From Pseudomonas fluorescens (lineage in GTDB: Bacteria > Pseudomonadota > Gammaproteobacteria > Pseudomonadales > Pseudomonadaceae), in assembly GCF_002837185.1 (NCBI RefSeq), contig NZ_KZ477996.1, positions 106,643-170,642 of the forward strand: a DNA stretch of 64,000 bases, read 5' to 3'. Under the pieces are notes generated by a model. It was not told the DNA's origin and ran no database searches. It saw only the letters and a program-made list of their open reading frames with translations. The position numbers were made by a program, and so were the translations under genes. The stretch's first letter is position 1. Every line of letters starts with the position of its first letter. This document shows, piece by piece, positions 29,746 to 40,735 of this stretch.

Positions 29746-30216
29746 ATGTCGTCGAAAGAGCCTGATGTATGGTTCCGTTTTGTCAGGGCCCACAGGACGG
29801 TCATCCGTGAGATCGAGCGCCGTCTGGGTGAAGCGCAACTGCCGCCGTATGCCTGGTACGACGCGCTGTGGGGCTTGGAAAGCGGTCCTGAAGGCACCCG
29901 CCGCATGCATGAATTGGCCGATGTGCTGGCCATTGAGCGTTACAACCTCACGCGCCTGGTCGACCGCCTTGAAAAGGACGGCCTGGTGGTGCGTTCGCGT
30001 TCCGACGGTGATGGCCGCGCGGCGTTTGCCTCGATCACCGAGGCGGGTCGTACGCTGCGCAAAAAGATGTGGAAAATCTACGAAAGCACCGTGGATGAGC
30101 TGTTTTTGTCGCAAATCGAGCCTGAGCATCGCCAGGCGTTTGCCGATGCGCTACAGCGTACGGCGGGGTTGGCGATGGAGGCCGGCGTGCAAACCCGTAG
30201 CCGGCGCAAGGCATGA
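29746..30216 (+). CDS. MarR-family transcriptional regulator
   Basis: 156 aa. Winged helix with YAWYDALWGLESGPEG, RMHELADVLAIERYNLTRLVDRLEKDGLV (recognition helix, about residues 55-85) and RSDGDGRAAFASITEAG (wing). It is divergent from the E1 gene with the palindrome between them, and convergent with the truncated E1 gene. It probably represses both E1 genes and itself in response to a small ligand. The start MSSKEPD is chosen because the upstream TTG frame adds only eight odd residues. Confidence 0.92.
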   Translation: MSSKEPDVWFRFVRAHRTVIREIERRLGEAQLPPYAWYDALWGLESGPEGTRRMHELADVLAIERYNLTRLVDRLEKDGLVVRSRSDGDGRAAFASITEAGRTLRKKMWKIYESTVDELFLSQIEPEHRQAFADALQRTAGLAMEAGVQTRSRRKA

Positions 30217-30237
30217 ATGTGATCAAACGTGGCCGGG

Positions 30238-31245
30238 TCATTTCAGGTCATACCGTTGCAGGGCTTCTTCCACTGTTTGTGTATCGACATGCCCTTCATC
30301 GGCCAACGCCTTCAAGGCCAGCACTGCAATCCAGTAGCGGTTCGGCGCGCCTGCCTGCACCGAGCCTGCGCCCAGCGCTACGAAGCGTGTGTCCACATGC
30401 GCGGCCAACGGGTCGACAACCGCCTGCGGGTAGCCAGTGACGGCAATCACCGGTGTTCGGCTCCCCGCCAGGCAGTCGCGCAGATGGCTGCTGCGTCTGG
30501 GCGCGCATGGATGCAGGCGGTTCCAGCGCTCAGCCGCCGCCGCCTCGCGGGCCAGTCGGGTGTAGCTGGGGCAACTCCATACGTGCGCCGTGATACCCCA
30601 TTGCTGCTCCAGCAATAGCGCGGCGTGCAGGACCTCTTCCAAGGCTCGACCGGCACCCAGCAAGCGCACGTGCTCCACGCCGGCAGTTCGCCGGACGGGG
30701 TACATGCCCTTGATCGCACCTTCGCGGTCCAGCGTCTGCGGTGCGAGGGTGCTGTGCTGATCATGCAGCGCCAGGTAATAAAACCCTGGCTGGCCATCCA
30801 CGTACAGCGTACGTAACCCGCCCAGCACGATGGCCCGTGCCTCTTCGCCCGAGGCCGGGTCATAGGGCGTACAGCGTGGATGGCTCGCCAGCCACAATGG
30901 CAGCGACGGTTGCGCGCCCTTCGGCCACGGGGATGGCTGGGTTTCACTGTCATTGCACAAAATGCCGCGCTGGGCGGTCTGGTGTGACAGTGCACACAGC
31001 TGTGCAGACGACGTGGCGCTGTGCAGGTAGAGCATCGGTTTTTCTCCGGTATTGCACGCAAACCAGGTGGGCCAGTTACCCGGGCGCCGACTGCGCGACT
31101 GGCCGCGAATCACCCAGGCCTGGCGGCTGGATTCCAGCGCGCCGGCCATGCTCAGGACCGTGTACAGCGGTGAGCTGCGCGAGTAGGCGCGCGTGTCAAG
31201 TGCGTCGATGCACAGCTGCGCAGCGAGTGCGGTAGAGGCGGGCAT
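30238..31245 (-). CDS. Truncated E1 paralogue (transketolase C-terminal-like)
   Basis: 335 aa matching only the last part of the E1 protein. The C-terminal 200 residues follow the AceE-type paralogue closely (GAIKGMYPVRRT for GILKGMYPLSTH, AAAERWNRLHP for HAVERWNLLHP, VLALKALADEGHVD for VLATLKALADDGVIG). The first 130 residues are a weak remnant of the Pyr domain: CTPYDPASGEEA stands for CVAYDPTFAYEL, and HDDGHSH is lost. The ThDP-binding N-terminal half is absent, so it cannot be an E1 alone. The frame is intact with AGGAGCC upstream, so it is kept. It shares the palindromic operator with the full E1. Confidence 0.85.
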   Translation of the reverse strand: MPASTALAAQLCIDALDTRAYSRSSPLYTVLSMAGALESSRQAWVIRGQSRSRRPGNWPTWFACNTGEKPMLYLHSATSSAQLCALSHQTAQRGILCNDSETQPSPWPKGAQPSLPLWLASHPRCTPYDPASGEEARAIVLGGLRTLYVDGQPGFYYLALHDQHSTLAPQTLDREGAIKGMYPVRRTAGVEHVRLLGAGRALEEVLHAALLLEQQWGITAHVWSCPSYTRLAREAAAAERWNRLHPCAPRRSSHLRDCLAGSRTPVIAVTGYPQAVVDPLAAHVDTRFVALGAGSVQAGAPNRYWIAVLALKALADEGHVDTQTVEEALQRYDLK

Positions 31246-31298
31246 GGGGCGTGGCTCCTGGCGACAGAGGTGCCTACCCTAATGGAATTGGTCAGTTG

Positions 31299-31321
31299 AT
31301 TGCAATTGCAATGATTGCAAT
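31299..31321. promoter_or_regulatory. Palindromic operator ATTGCAATTGCAAT plus half-site
   Basis: The perfect palindrome at 31299-31312 has the same 12-bp core as the site at 29663. It is followed by a further ATTGCAAT (31314-31321). It lies 53 bp before the truncated E1 start. Confidence 0.75.
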
Positions 31322-31482
31322 AGTGCCTCGGTCTTCCGACTAAATCAGTCCGCCGCTGCCGCGTTTAATCTTCACGTGCGGGAACATCAAGGCGCAGACA
31401 TTTTTTCGTCATGACGGCACTTTAGTCTGGTCGTGCAGGTCATTAATTGCGCTGGCGCTTTTATCTCAACAAGGAGTCCACC

Positions 31483-31569
31483 ATGGACGATTACCAGGAA
31501 GAACTGCTGGAGTACCAGGCATTCGAACTCGACCCACTGGATCCGGTCGACGATGCCACCGAGCTGTAA
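31483..31569 (+). CDS. Very acidic 28-aa peptide
   Basis: A 28-codon ORF beginning MDDYQEELLEYQAFELDP, with about a dozen Asp/Glu residues and no Lys or Arg. AAGGAG lies 6 nt before the ATG, a textbook ribosome-binding site. It ends 8 bp from the convergent AraC gene. I do not recognise a family. A regulatory peptide or a small binding partner is possible; chance is unlikely given the site but not excluded. Confidence 0.62.
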   Translation: MDDYQEELLEYQAFELDPLDPVDDATEL

Positions 31570-31577
31570 GCCCGACT

Positions 31578-32612
31578 TCAGGCGGAATGCCGCTGACTGC
31601 GGCGAAATTCCCCTGGGGTCTGGTTGTTCCAGCGCCTGAAGGCGCGTTGGAAGGCTTGGGCTGAGGCAAAACCGAGCAAGTAGGCGATCTCGCCAAAGGC
31701 CAGTTCCGTGTCGCGAATGTAGGTCATGGCCAGATCGCGGCGGGTATCGTTGAGAATCGCGCGAAATTGCGTGCCTTCGTCGGCCAGTTTACGGCGCAGC
31801 GTCCAGGTGGGCAGCTTCAGGCGTGCCGCCACTTCTTCCAGGTCGGGTTCCCGGCCACCATTGAGCATCGGCCCCAGCAGCCGAGTAATGCGCTCGCGCA
31901 GGCTGCGGGTGCGGGTCAGTTGCTCCAGTTCCCTTTCACACAGCTGTAACAACAGGTGCCAAGTACTCGGGCAGTGCTGTGGGTTGCGCAGGGCCAGGGT
32001 GGCCTGGTTAAGGCGTAGTTGATTGCTGTCGGCGCCGAACTGCACCGGACTGTCTCCCAGCACGCCATACAACGAGCTGTATTCGGGGACCTGGAATTCG
32101 ATTTCGATACGCTGCGCCTGCACCGGCTGTTGCGCCAGGCTCGACAGTTGATGCAGCCAGCCGGCGATGATCGAGTCCACCACAAAGCGGTTATAGGCAT
32201 TGTAGGGGCTGATGGAATAGAACCGCAGCCAGGCGCCTTCGGCGTCCTCATGAAAGCTCGATTGCCCACGGTAGTTGGAGCCATACAGCGGTTCGAAGCG
32301 GGTCATCGTGCGCGCGGCCTCGCGTACGGTCGGTGCCTGGGCGGCGGTCACACCGGCGAGCCCGGCCTGGCTCAGGCGACTGAGCTGACCCATGCGCAGG
32401 CCCAGCCCCGGATCACCGGTCAGTTGGATGGCCGCATGCCCCAGGCGCATATAGCGCGGGATCGACAAGCGCGCACCCGCTTCGGCCAGGCGTGCCGGGT
32501 CCAGGCCGTATTGCAGCAACAAAGGCTGCGGGTCCAGGCCGTGGCTCTGGATGGCATCGGCCAGGGTGTGCACGAAGCCCACCGACAGATCCCCCAGGCG
32601 CACCGGCTTCAC
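31578..32612 (-). CDS. AraC-family transcriptional regulator
   Basis: 344 aa. N-terminal ligand-binding domain of the arabinose-binding-like type seen in OruR-like regulators (SVGFVHTLADAIQSHGLDPQPLL), and a C-terminal double helix-turn-helix (LEEVAARLKLPTWTLRRKLADEG and ELAFGEIAYLLGFASAQAFQRAFRRW). A GTG start 4 nt after the nitrilase-like stop is preferred, implying coupling. It may control its partner gene or the divergent fadH. Ligand unknown. Confidence 0.88.
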   Translation of the reverse strand: MKPVRLGDLSVGFVHTLADAIQSHGLDPQPLLLQYGLDPARLAEAGARLSIPRYMRLGHAAIQLTGDPGLGLRMGQLSRLSQAGLAGVTAAQAPTVREAARTMTRFEPLYGSNYRGQSSFHEDAEGAWLRFYSISPYNAYNRFVVDSIIAGWLHQLSSLAQQPVQAQRIEIEFQVPEYSSLYGVLGDSPVQFGADSNQLRLNQATLALRNPQHCPSTWHLLLQLCERELEQLTRTRSLRERITRLLGPMLNGGREPDLEEVAARLKLPTWTLRRKLADEGTQFRAILNDTRRDLAMTYIRDTELAFGEIAYLLGFASAQAFQRAFRRWNNQTPGEFRRSQRHSA

Positions 32613-32616
32613 GCGG

Positions 32617-33747
32617 TTACAGCCAGATATTGAGCAGGCGCGCGCCACGGGCTTCGCCGTCGGCGAACAGTTGCCCGTTGCGGCTCAGAAAGCTCTGCCC
32701 GGCGCTGCCCAGGTCCCAGAACTGGCCACGCAAAAACACGCTCATGCCCGCTGTGGCCTGGCTGATCGGTGGTTGGCTGATCAGGGTCAGGCGGCGCCAG
32801 GCTTCGCCCTCGCTGGTTTCTTCGGGCTTGAGGCTGACTTCCGAGGGGGTCGATACGCTCTTGAAGCCGCGCCACGGGCGGTCCCAGGTGTCACGTCCGG
32901 TCACATAGGCCGGCACGGCAATCAGTTGGGCGCCTTGTTCATTGAGCTTGCGGTAGTTATCCGGGTACCAGCTGTCGCTGCCGATCAGCACGCCCAGGCG
33001 CCCGGCCGGGGTGTCGACCACGCTGACGATGTTTTCATCGCCGGGTTCGATGAAGCCGCGCTCGTCGTAAATCGGATAAAGCTGACGCTGCGGCTGGCCC
33101 AGGGGCAAACCATCGGCGGCAAATACCACGCTGACGTTGTACAGCGCGCCATGGCCGACCTGCAGTTGCCCCAGGGTCACACTGGGGTTGGGCAGGGCGA
33201 TGGAACCGGCCACCAGGGTCACGCCGAATTCCTTGGCCAGGCCGCCGAACAGCACTTGGTAATCGCGCGCCATGCCGGGGGCTTTCATGCGCAGGTACGC
33301 ATCATCCATGCGGTTGTCGCCGGTGGCGCTGATCCAGGCGCGCAGGAACGGCAACGGGTTGCTGATCGACAGCCAGTTCATCGCGTCCTTGAGGTGAGTG
33401 GCCTGGTACAGCTCGTTTTTCTCGCCGGCCAGCATCAGCCAGGTGCCGACATGTTCCGGCAGCACGACGACGGTCTTGTCGTTGATCAAACCCTGTTCGC
33501 GGGCCTTTTGCAGGTAGGCCGAGAGCTTCAGGTGCAGGCGCTCCAGGCTCTGGTAATCGGCGGGGAACAGCTCCGGCTGGATGCCCAGCAGGTTGCCACG
33601 CTCGGCCGGCTGGCCTTCATTGACCGCGAGGGTGATGCGCAGGTCCGACAGGTAATGCGCCACAGGGCGCTCCTGGGTCCAGACCAGATACGCGGCGAGG
33701 GCGGCAACCAGGGCCATGGTGACGATGAATATGAGTAATTTGCGCAT
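32617..33747 (-). CDS. Membrane-anchored nitrilase-like protein, catalytic residues lost
   Basis: 376 aa with one N-terminal membrane helix (about residues 4-23) and a nitrilase/CN-hydrolase fold. Glu98 (VVVLPEHVGTW) is kept. In the Cys motif, GVLIGSDSWYPD at 252-263 has Gly-Ser where active members have Cys-Tyr. The Lys loop reads PQRQLYPIYDERGF without the Lys. Two of the three catalytic residues are therefore gone and hydrolysis is unlikely. It is probably in an operon with the AraC gene 4 bp downstream. The role may be binding or sensing at the membrane. Confidence 0.82.
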   Translation of the reverse strand: MRKLLIFIVTMALVAALAAYLVWTQERPVAHYLSDLRITLAVNEGQPAERGNLLGIQPELFPADYQSLERLHLKLSAYLQKAREQGLINDKTVVVLPEHVGTWLMLAGEKNELYQATHLKDAMNWLSISNPLPFLRAWISATGDNRMDDAYLRMKAPGMARDYQVLFGGLAKEFGVTLVAGSIALPNPSVTLGQLQVGHGALYNVSVVFAADGLPLGQPQRQLYPIYDERGFIEPGDENIVSVVDTPAGRLGVLIGSDSWYPDNYRKLNEQGAQLIAVPAYVTGRDTWDRPWRGFKSVSTPSEVSLKPEETSEGEAWRRLTLISQPPISQATAGMSVFLRGQFWDLGSAGQSFLSRNGQLFADGEARGARLLNIWL

Positions 33748-33898
33748 GGGGCAACAGACAACAGACCGGGGGCAGGGTTCGCGACTAGGGTAGGTCCCCT
33801 GGCCCGGCTTGCCAAGGGTTGCTGTGCATTTGGATCAATAAGTTGTGAGTTTCAGTCATTGAGCGGTAGGTGAACGCCTCTTAGTCTGTGGGACATAA

Positions 33899-35998
<2,100 letters not shown>

Positions 35999-36055
35999 GT
36001 CGACGAAAGGGGGCGGTGGTAGACTGCCGCTCCTTTTTATTCAGATAACTTCCCG

Positions 36056-36946
36056 ATGGGCCCTTTCGACTGGCTGCCTCTCGCGCCCCTTGAACCTGTG
36101 CAGCTCGACTGGCTGAACGGGGTCGAGTTGGCGGTGCTGCGCCTGGACCGTATCGACCCGCTGATCAGCGGCAACAAGTGGTTCAAGCTCACCGAGCACC
36201 TGAACCAGGCCCGCGACGCGGGGGCTAACGGCATCATCAGCCTCGGCGGGGCGTACTCCAACCATCTGCACGCACTGGCGGCGGCCGGCAAGCGCTTTGG
36301 CTTTCCCACGGTCGGCCTGTTGCGCGGCCATCCTCAAGACACACCCACCGTGCTCGACCTCAGGGCGTTTGGCATGCAATTGCATTGGCTCGGTTACGGC
36401 GGCTATCGCGCACGCCATGAGCTGGGCTTCTGGTTGCCCTGGCGCGAACAGTATCCGCATCTTCATCCGGTACCGGAGGGCGGCGGCGGGCTGGCCGGAG
36501 CGCTGGGCTGCGGGGTGCTGGTCGAGCAGGCGCAGGCGCAGTTGAGCCAGCTCGGTTGGGCGGATTACGACGGCTGGTGGCTGGCAGCGGGCACCGGTAC
36601 GACGTTGGCCGGGTTGGTCTTGGCCGAGGCCGGCAGGCGTACGGTCTACGGCGCATTGGCAGTGCCGGACGATCACGGTGTAGCGCAGAACGTAAGTGCC
36701 ATGGTGCACAACGGTTACGCACTGATCGACGCCAGCCGAGGCGGCTTTGCCAAGGTCGATCCGCTGCTGCTCGATTTTATCGAACGCACCGAACAGGCCA
36801 GCGGTGTGCCGCTGGAGCCGCTCTACACCGGCAAGGCACTGCTCGCGTTGAAGCAACAGATCGAGGCCGGACGCTTCGCCGCCGGTACGCGCCTGATCTT
36901 CATCCACACCGGCGGCCTGCAAGGCCGCCGAGGTTTCAACGTATAG
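36056..36946 (+). CDS. PLP-dependent D-cysteine desulfhydrase / ACC deaminase-like
   Basis: 296 aa, fold-type II PLP enzyme. Seen: SGNKWFKL with PLP Lys41, LGGAYSNHLHALAAAGKRFG near 63-82, AAGTGTTLAGLVL (phosphate loop) and C-terminal FIHTGGLQGRRGF. The family includes D-cysteine desulfhydrase and 1-aminocyclopropane-1-carboxylate deaminase. The sequence is shorter than characterised AcdS, so desulfhydrase-type activity on D-Cys or beta-chloro-D-Ala is the better guess. The start follows a 57-bp gap after fadH. Confidence 0.88.
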   Translation: MGPFDWLPLAPLEPVQLDWLNGVELAVLRLDRIDPLISGNKWFKLTEHLNQARDAGANGIISLGGAYSNHLHALAAAGKRFGFPTVGLLRGHPQDTPTVLDLRAFGMQLHWLGYGGYRARHELGFWLPWREQYPHLHPVPEGGGGLAGALGCGVLVEQAQAQLSQLGWADYDGWWLAAGTGTTLAGLVLAEAGRRTVYGALAVPDDHGVAQNVSAMVHNGYALIDASRGGFAKVDPLLLDFIERTEQASGVPLEPLYTGKALLALKQQIEAGRFAAGTRLIFIHTGGLQGRRGFNV

Positions 36947-36958
36947 AGCGGTCCCGTT

Positions 36959-37046
36959 GTGGGAGGGGGCTTGCCCGCAAAGACGTCGGCCCAGCAAACA
37001 CTGGTGTCGGTTGACCCACCGCTATCGGGGGCAAGCCCCCTCCCAC
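36959..37046. repeat. REPIN
   Basis: GTGGGAGGGGGCTTGCCCGC and the inverted ATCGGGGGCAAGCCCCCTCCCAC lie about 45 bp apart. The first arm has a small change (GCCCGCAAA) from the others. Located between two convergent genes. Confidence 0.88.
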
Positions 37047-37073
37047 AGGGGATCTGCGCTAACTGACTGGCAT

Positions 37074-37155
37074 CAGGGCTTGCCCTCGCTGAGGTGTATC
37101 AGTCGATGGATGTGTTGGCTGACTCAACGCGATCGGAAGCAAGCCCCCTCCCACC
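37074..37155. repeat. Degenerate second REP unit, running into the b561 gene
   Basis: A decayed left arm (AGGGCTTGCCCTCGCTGAGG) and a good right arm (GATCGGAAGCAAGCCCCCTCCCAC, to 37154). The right arm lies inside the 3' end of the cytochrome b561 reading frame. Confidence 0.75.
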
Positions 37156-37710
37156 CGGCATCATTCGCAACGCCGTATTGTCGCGCAGCACGTAGTGATG
37201 AAAGATTCCCGCCAGCGCATGCAGCCCGATCAGCCAGTAACCGATCTGGCCGAACAGCACATGCCAGCCTTCGATCTCCTTGGCCAGTGCCTTGTTTTCA
37301 GCGATCAGCGGCGGCAACTCCATCCCGTAGAACATCACCGAATGCCCCTCGGCACTGACGATCAGCCAGCCGGCAATCGGCATGCCGATCATCAACGCAT
37401 ACAGCGCGACGTGGGTCAGCGTCGCCAACAGGCGCTGCCAGGGCGGCGGCGCCGGCACGATCTGCGGCGCCACGCCCAGGCTGCGGGCGAACAGGCGCAG
37501 CCACACCAGCACAAACACGGTGAGGCCGAACATAAAGTGCATTTCGACGATCAGCGTGCGCGCACCGCTGCCTTTGGGGAACTGGCCGCGTAACTCAATG
37601 CAGGCGTAGACCACCGCCAGGAGCACCACCATCAACCAGTGCAATGCAATCGACATGGTGCTGTAGCGCGTATCGGAATTTTTCCACGGCATCGTTGGGT
37701 CCTCACTCAT
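37099..37710 (-). CDS. Cytochrome b561
   Basis: Inner-membrane dihaem cytochrome of 203 aa passing electrons to or from quinone. Four helices with SIALHWLMVVLLAV, EMHFMFGLTVFVLVWLRL, ATLTHVALYALMIGMPIAGW and GYWLIGLHALAGIFHHYVLRDN, including the conserved helix His residues. GGAGG lies 9 nt before the ATG; a second in-frame ATG (37692) is also plausible. The last ~19 residues, after LRMMPG, come from REP sequence, where relatives normally stop. Confidence 0.93.
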   Translation of the reverse strand: MSEDPTMPWKNSDTRYSTMSIALHWLMVVLLAVVYACIELRGQFPKGSGARTLIVEMHFMFGLTVFVLVWLRLFARSLGVAPQIVPAPPPWQRLLATLTHVALYALMIGMPIAGWLIVSAEGHSVMFYGMELPPLIAENKALAKEIEGWHVLFGQIGYWLIGLHALAGIFHHYVLRDNTALRMMPGGRGLASDRVESANTSID

Positions 37711-37802
37711 CAGGGCATACCTCCGTTCTTTGACGGAGTGGGTTAACTGTATGCCTGTTTGAAGCGCTTCGCCTGTTGTGAATGCCGGTGCATTGACCTT
37801 CG

Positions 37803-38630
37803 TCAGTTGCTTTGCGGCATTTCCCCGCGAGCCAGGCGTGCGTTGATATCGACGATAACCTGCGGCAGATCGGTAATGGTGTCCACGAGATAATGCGGGC
37901 GCGAGCCTTCGAACATCGCTTCGATACGCTGGCGCTCGCTGGCCAGTGTGGCGCTGTCCAGCGCCCGGAACTGCTCATAAGTCAGGCCCAGGGCGTTGCC
38001 GGAACAGGTCAGGGCCACGGTCCACATCCCGGCGCGTCGGCCTTCGAGGATACCCGGCACGGTGTCGTCGACTTTCACGCACGCCGCCACATCGTCAATG
38101 CCCAGCGCAATCACGTTAGCCAGTGCCTGGGCCGGCCATGGGCGGCCATTGGGCACCTCGTCGGTGGCGACCACATGGTCGGCCACGTAGCCGTTGCTGG
38201 CTGCCAGGGCGACCACCTTGTCCATCACTTGTTTGGGATAGCCGGAACAGGAGCCGATCTTGATGCCCTGGGCGCGCACGCCGGCAAGGGTGTCCAGGGC
38301 TCCGGGGATCAGGGCCGAGTGTTCGGCGATTTTCTCGATCTGCAGTGGCATGAAGCGTTGGTAGAGGGCAGTCACGTCTGCGTCGGTGGGCGTGCGGCCG
38401 AAGGCCTTGCGATAACGTTCCGCGACCTGCGGCTGGTCGCAGAGGGTGCGGATATGGTCCCACTTGCCCATGCCCATCGGGCCACGGGCTTCTTCGATGG
38501 ACACCTGCACGCCGAATTCGGCGAAGGCCTCGACAAAAATCTGCGTGGGGGCAAAGGAGCCGAAGTCGACCACGGTGCCGGCCCAGTCGAGGATGACGGC
38601 CTGGAGGGAGGTGGGGTTTTGATAGTTCAT
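37803..38630 (-). CDS. phnX: Phosphonoacetaldehyde hydrolase (phosphonatase)
   Basis: HAD-family enzyme of 275 aa cleaving phosphonoacetaldehyde to acetaldehyde and phosphate. Seen: [17 protein letters not shown] (nucleophile Asp, about residues 12-28), [12 protein letters not shown] (the Schiff-base Lys of this family), [11 protein letters not shown] and [17 protein letters not shown]. It lies 26 bp after phnW on the same strand and acts directly on PhnW's product. Confidence 0.97.
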   Translation of the reverse strand: MNYQNPTSLQAVILDWAGTVVDFGSFAPTQIFVEAFAEFGVQVSIEEARGPMGMGKWDHIRTLCDQPQVAERYRKAFGRTPTDADVTALYQRFMPLQIEKIAEHSALIPGALDTLAGVRAQGIKIGSCSGYPKQVMDKVVALAASNGYVADHVVATDEVPNGRPWPAQALANVIALGIDDVAACVKVDDTVPGILEGRRAGMWTVALTCSGNALGLTYEQFRALDSATLASERQRIEAMFEGSRPHYLVDTITDLPQVIVDINARLARGEMPQSN

Positions 38631-38656
38631 GGTGCGGGTCCTGTGTAAGGGGGCAA

Positions 38657-39766
38657 TCAAATGTCCAGCACATCCATTTCCTGCAGCGCCTCGGCGATGG
38701 CCTTGACCGCCGCGCGCATGCCGGCCGCGTCGACATGGCCAATGCAGCCCACACGGAAGGTGTCCACCTGGGTCAATTTGCCCGGATAGAGGATGAAACC
38801 CTTGGCCTTGACCCGTTCGTAAAAGTCCGTGAACTGGTAGCGCGGGTCTTTCGGTGCGTGGAAGGTGACGATGATCGGTGCCTGGATCGCCGCCGGCAGA
38901 AAGCTGCGCAGGCGCAGTTCGGCCATGCCGTCCAGGAGTGCCCGGCAGTTATTGGCGTAGCGTTGATGGCGGGCGGGCAGGCCGCCTTCTTCATGGTATT
39001 GCACAAGCGCTTCGTGCAGCGCGGCGACCACGTGGGTGGGCGGGGTGAAGCGCCACTGGCCGGTGCGGGCCATGTAGCTGTGCTGGTCGAACAGGTCCAT
39101 CGCCAGGGAATGAGAGTTGCCTCCGGCCGCAGCCAGCGCGGTCTTTTCGGCGAAGACGAAGCCCATGCCCGGCACGCCTTCCAGGCATTTGCCGGACGCG
39201 GCGATCAACGCGTCGAAGGGCACTTGCCGCGCATCGATCGGCAGCGCGCCGAAGGAACTCATGGCGTCGATGATCAGGCGCTTGCCGTGGCGTTTGACCA
39301 CCTCGGCGATCTGCGCCAGCGGGTTGAGGATGCCGGTGCTGGTTTCACAGTGGATCAGCGCGACATGGGTGATCGCGGCGTCGGCGCGCAGCAGGCGGTC
39401 CACATCGGCGGCGGTGGTGGGCTCGTCTTCCGGGGTTTCGAAGCTGCTGTACGCGCGGCCAATGATTTCACAGATCTTCGCCAGACGTTTGCCGTAGGCG
39501 CCGTTGATCAGCACCAGCACCTTGCCGTCACGCGGCACGAGGGTGCCGATGGCGGCTTCGACGGCGAAGGTGCCGCTGCCCTGCAACGGCACGCAATGGT
39601 GACTGTCAGCGCCATGGATGATCGCCAGCAAGTGCTCGCACACACGGGCGGTGAGGTGGTTGAAAGGCTCATCCCATGAACCCCAGTCCACCATCATCGC
39701 CTGGCGCGTGCGGTCGGAAGTGCTCAGGGGGCCTGGGGTCAGCAGGAGCGGCGCAGCAGGGGTCAT
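38657..39766 (-). CDS. phnW: 2-aminoethylphosphonate--pyruvate transaminase
   Basis: PLP aminotransferase of 369 aa converting 2-aminoethylphosphonate and pyruvate to phosphonoacetaldehyde and alanine. Seen: [54 protein letters not shown], and [15 protein letters not shown] with the PLP Lys near 192. With PhnX it makes a two-step phosphorus, nitrogen and carbon supply from the commonest natural phosphonate. Divergent from the LysR gene. Confidence 0.97.
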   Translation of the reverse strand: MTPAAPLLLTPGPLSTSDRTRQAMMVDWGSWDEPFNHLTARVCEHLLAIIHGADSHHCVPLQGSGTFAVEAAIGTLVPRDGKVLVLINGAYGKRLAKICEIIGRAYSSFETPEDEPTTAADVDRLLRADAAITHVALIHCETSTGILNPLAQIAEVVKRHGKRLIIDAMSSFGALPIDARQVPFDALIAASGKCLEGVPGMGFVFAEKTALAAAGGNSHSLAMDLFDQHSYMARTGQWRFTPPTHVVAALHEALVQYHEEGGLPARHQRYANNCRALLDGMAELRLRSFLPAAIQAPIIVTFHAPKDPRYQFTDFYERVKAKGFILYPGKLTQVDTFRVGCIGHVDAAGMRAAVKAIAEALQEMDVLDI

Positions 39767-39877
39767 CTCGGGTCCTCGTAAAACAACGGGTCGACTCTAC
39801 GGCGCCTAAATTGCAGTTTGGCTTGTCATCAATCAAATTGTTTGTTGTTATGCGAGCTATCAGTGAGGCCGATAGCC

Positions 39878-40735
39878 ATGAACCTGTTTCAACTGCGCGC
39901 ATTCGATGCGGTGGCCCGCGAGGGCAGTTTTACCCGTGCAGCCGCCCGGCTGTTCATCAGCCAGCCGGCGGTGACCGGACACATCAAGGCCCTGGAAGAG
40001 CACTACCAGATCCCGTTGCTGCGCCGCACTGCGCGGCGGGTCGAGTTGACCGAGGAGGGCGCACGCCTGGCGGCGATCACCCGGGCGATCTTCGGCCTGG
40101 TGGATGAGGCGCAGGCCATGCTCGAAGCCAACCGCCAATTGCTCACCGGGCGCCTGGAAGTGGCGGCGGACGGACCGCATCTGGTGATGCCGATGATCGC
40201 CCGGCTGCGCGTCCTTTATCCGGGCGTCACGGTGAATCTGCGCCTGGGCAATGCCCAGGAAACCCTGGCGGCGTTGTTGTCCGAGCATGCAGATGTGGCG
40301 GTGTTGACCGAAGTGGAGCCGCGCAATGGCCTGCACCTGCACCCCTTGGGCGAGTCACGTATTTGCGCGCTGGTGCCGGCCATGCATGCGTGGGCGGGGC
40401 AGGCCGAGGGCATTGCACTGTCAGCGTTGAACGAAGAGATCATGGTGCTGCGCGAGCCCGGTTCCATCACCCGGCGTACCTTTGACGACGCGTGCAGGGT
40501 TGCCAATGTGCGGCCCAGGGTGCTGCTGGAACTGGACAGTCGGGAGGCGGTGACCGAGGCCGTTGCGGCCGAGTTGGGCGTCGGGGTGGTGTCGTCGATG
40601 GAGGTCAGCCCGGACCCGCGTGTACGCGCTGTGCCGATCCGGGGCGATGGCCTGCTGAACCGGCATTGGCTTGGCTGCCTGGAGCGGCGCCGGTCGTTGC
40701 GCCTGATTCAGGCCTTTTTCGAGTTGGCGCCTTGA
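39878..40735 (+). CDS. LysR-family regulator of phnWX (inferred)
   Basis: 285 aa. N-terminal winged HTH (LFQLRAFDAVAREGSFTRAAARLFISQPAVTGHIK, residues 3-40, quoted in part) and a C-terminal effector-binding domain. It is divergent from phnW across 111 bp that includes AT-rich TTGTCATCAATCAA, a possible LysR T-N11-A site. Substrate-responsive LysR regulators next to phnWX are usual in Pseudomonas. The effector is probably 2-aminoethylphosphonate, an inference from position. Confidence 0.92.
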   Translation: MNLFQLRAFDAVAREGSFTRAAARLFISQPAVTGHIKALEEHYQIPLLRRTARRVELTEEGARLAAITRAIFGLVDEAQAMLEANRQLLTGRLEVAADGPHLVMPMIARLRVLYPGVTVNLRLGNAQETLAALLSEHADVAVLTEVEPRNGLHLHPLGESRICALVPAMHAWAGQAEGIALSALNEEIMVLREPGSITRRTFDDACRVANVRPRVLLELDSREAVTEAVAAELGVGVVSSMEVSPDPRVRAVPIRGDGLLNRHWLGCLERRRSLRLIQAFFELAP

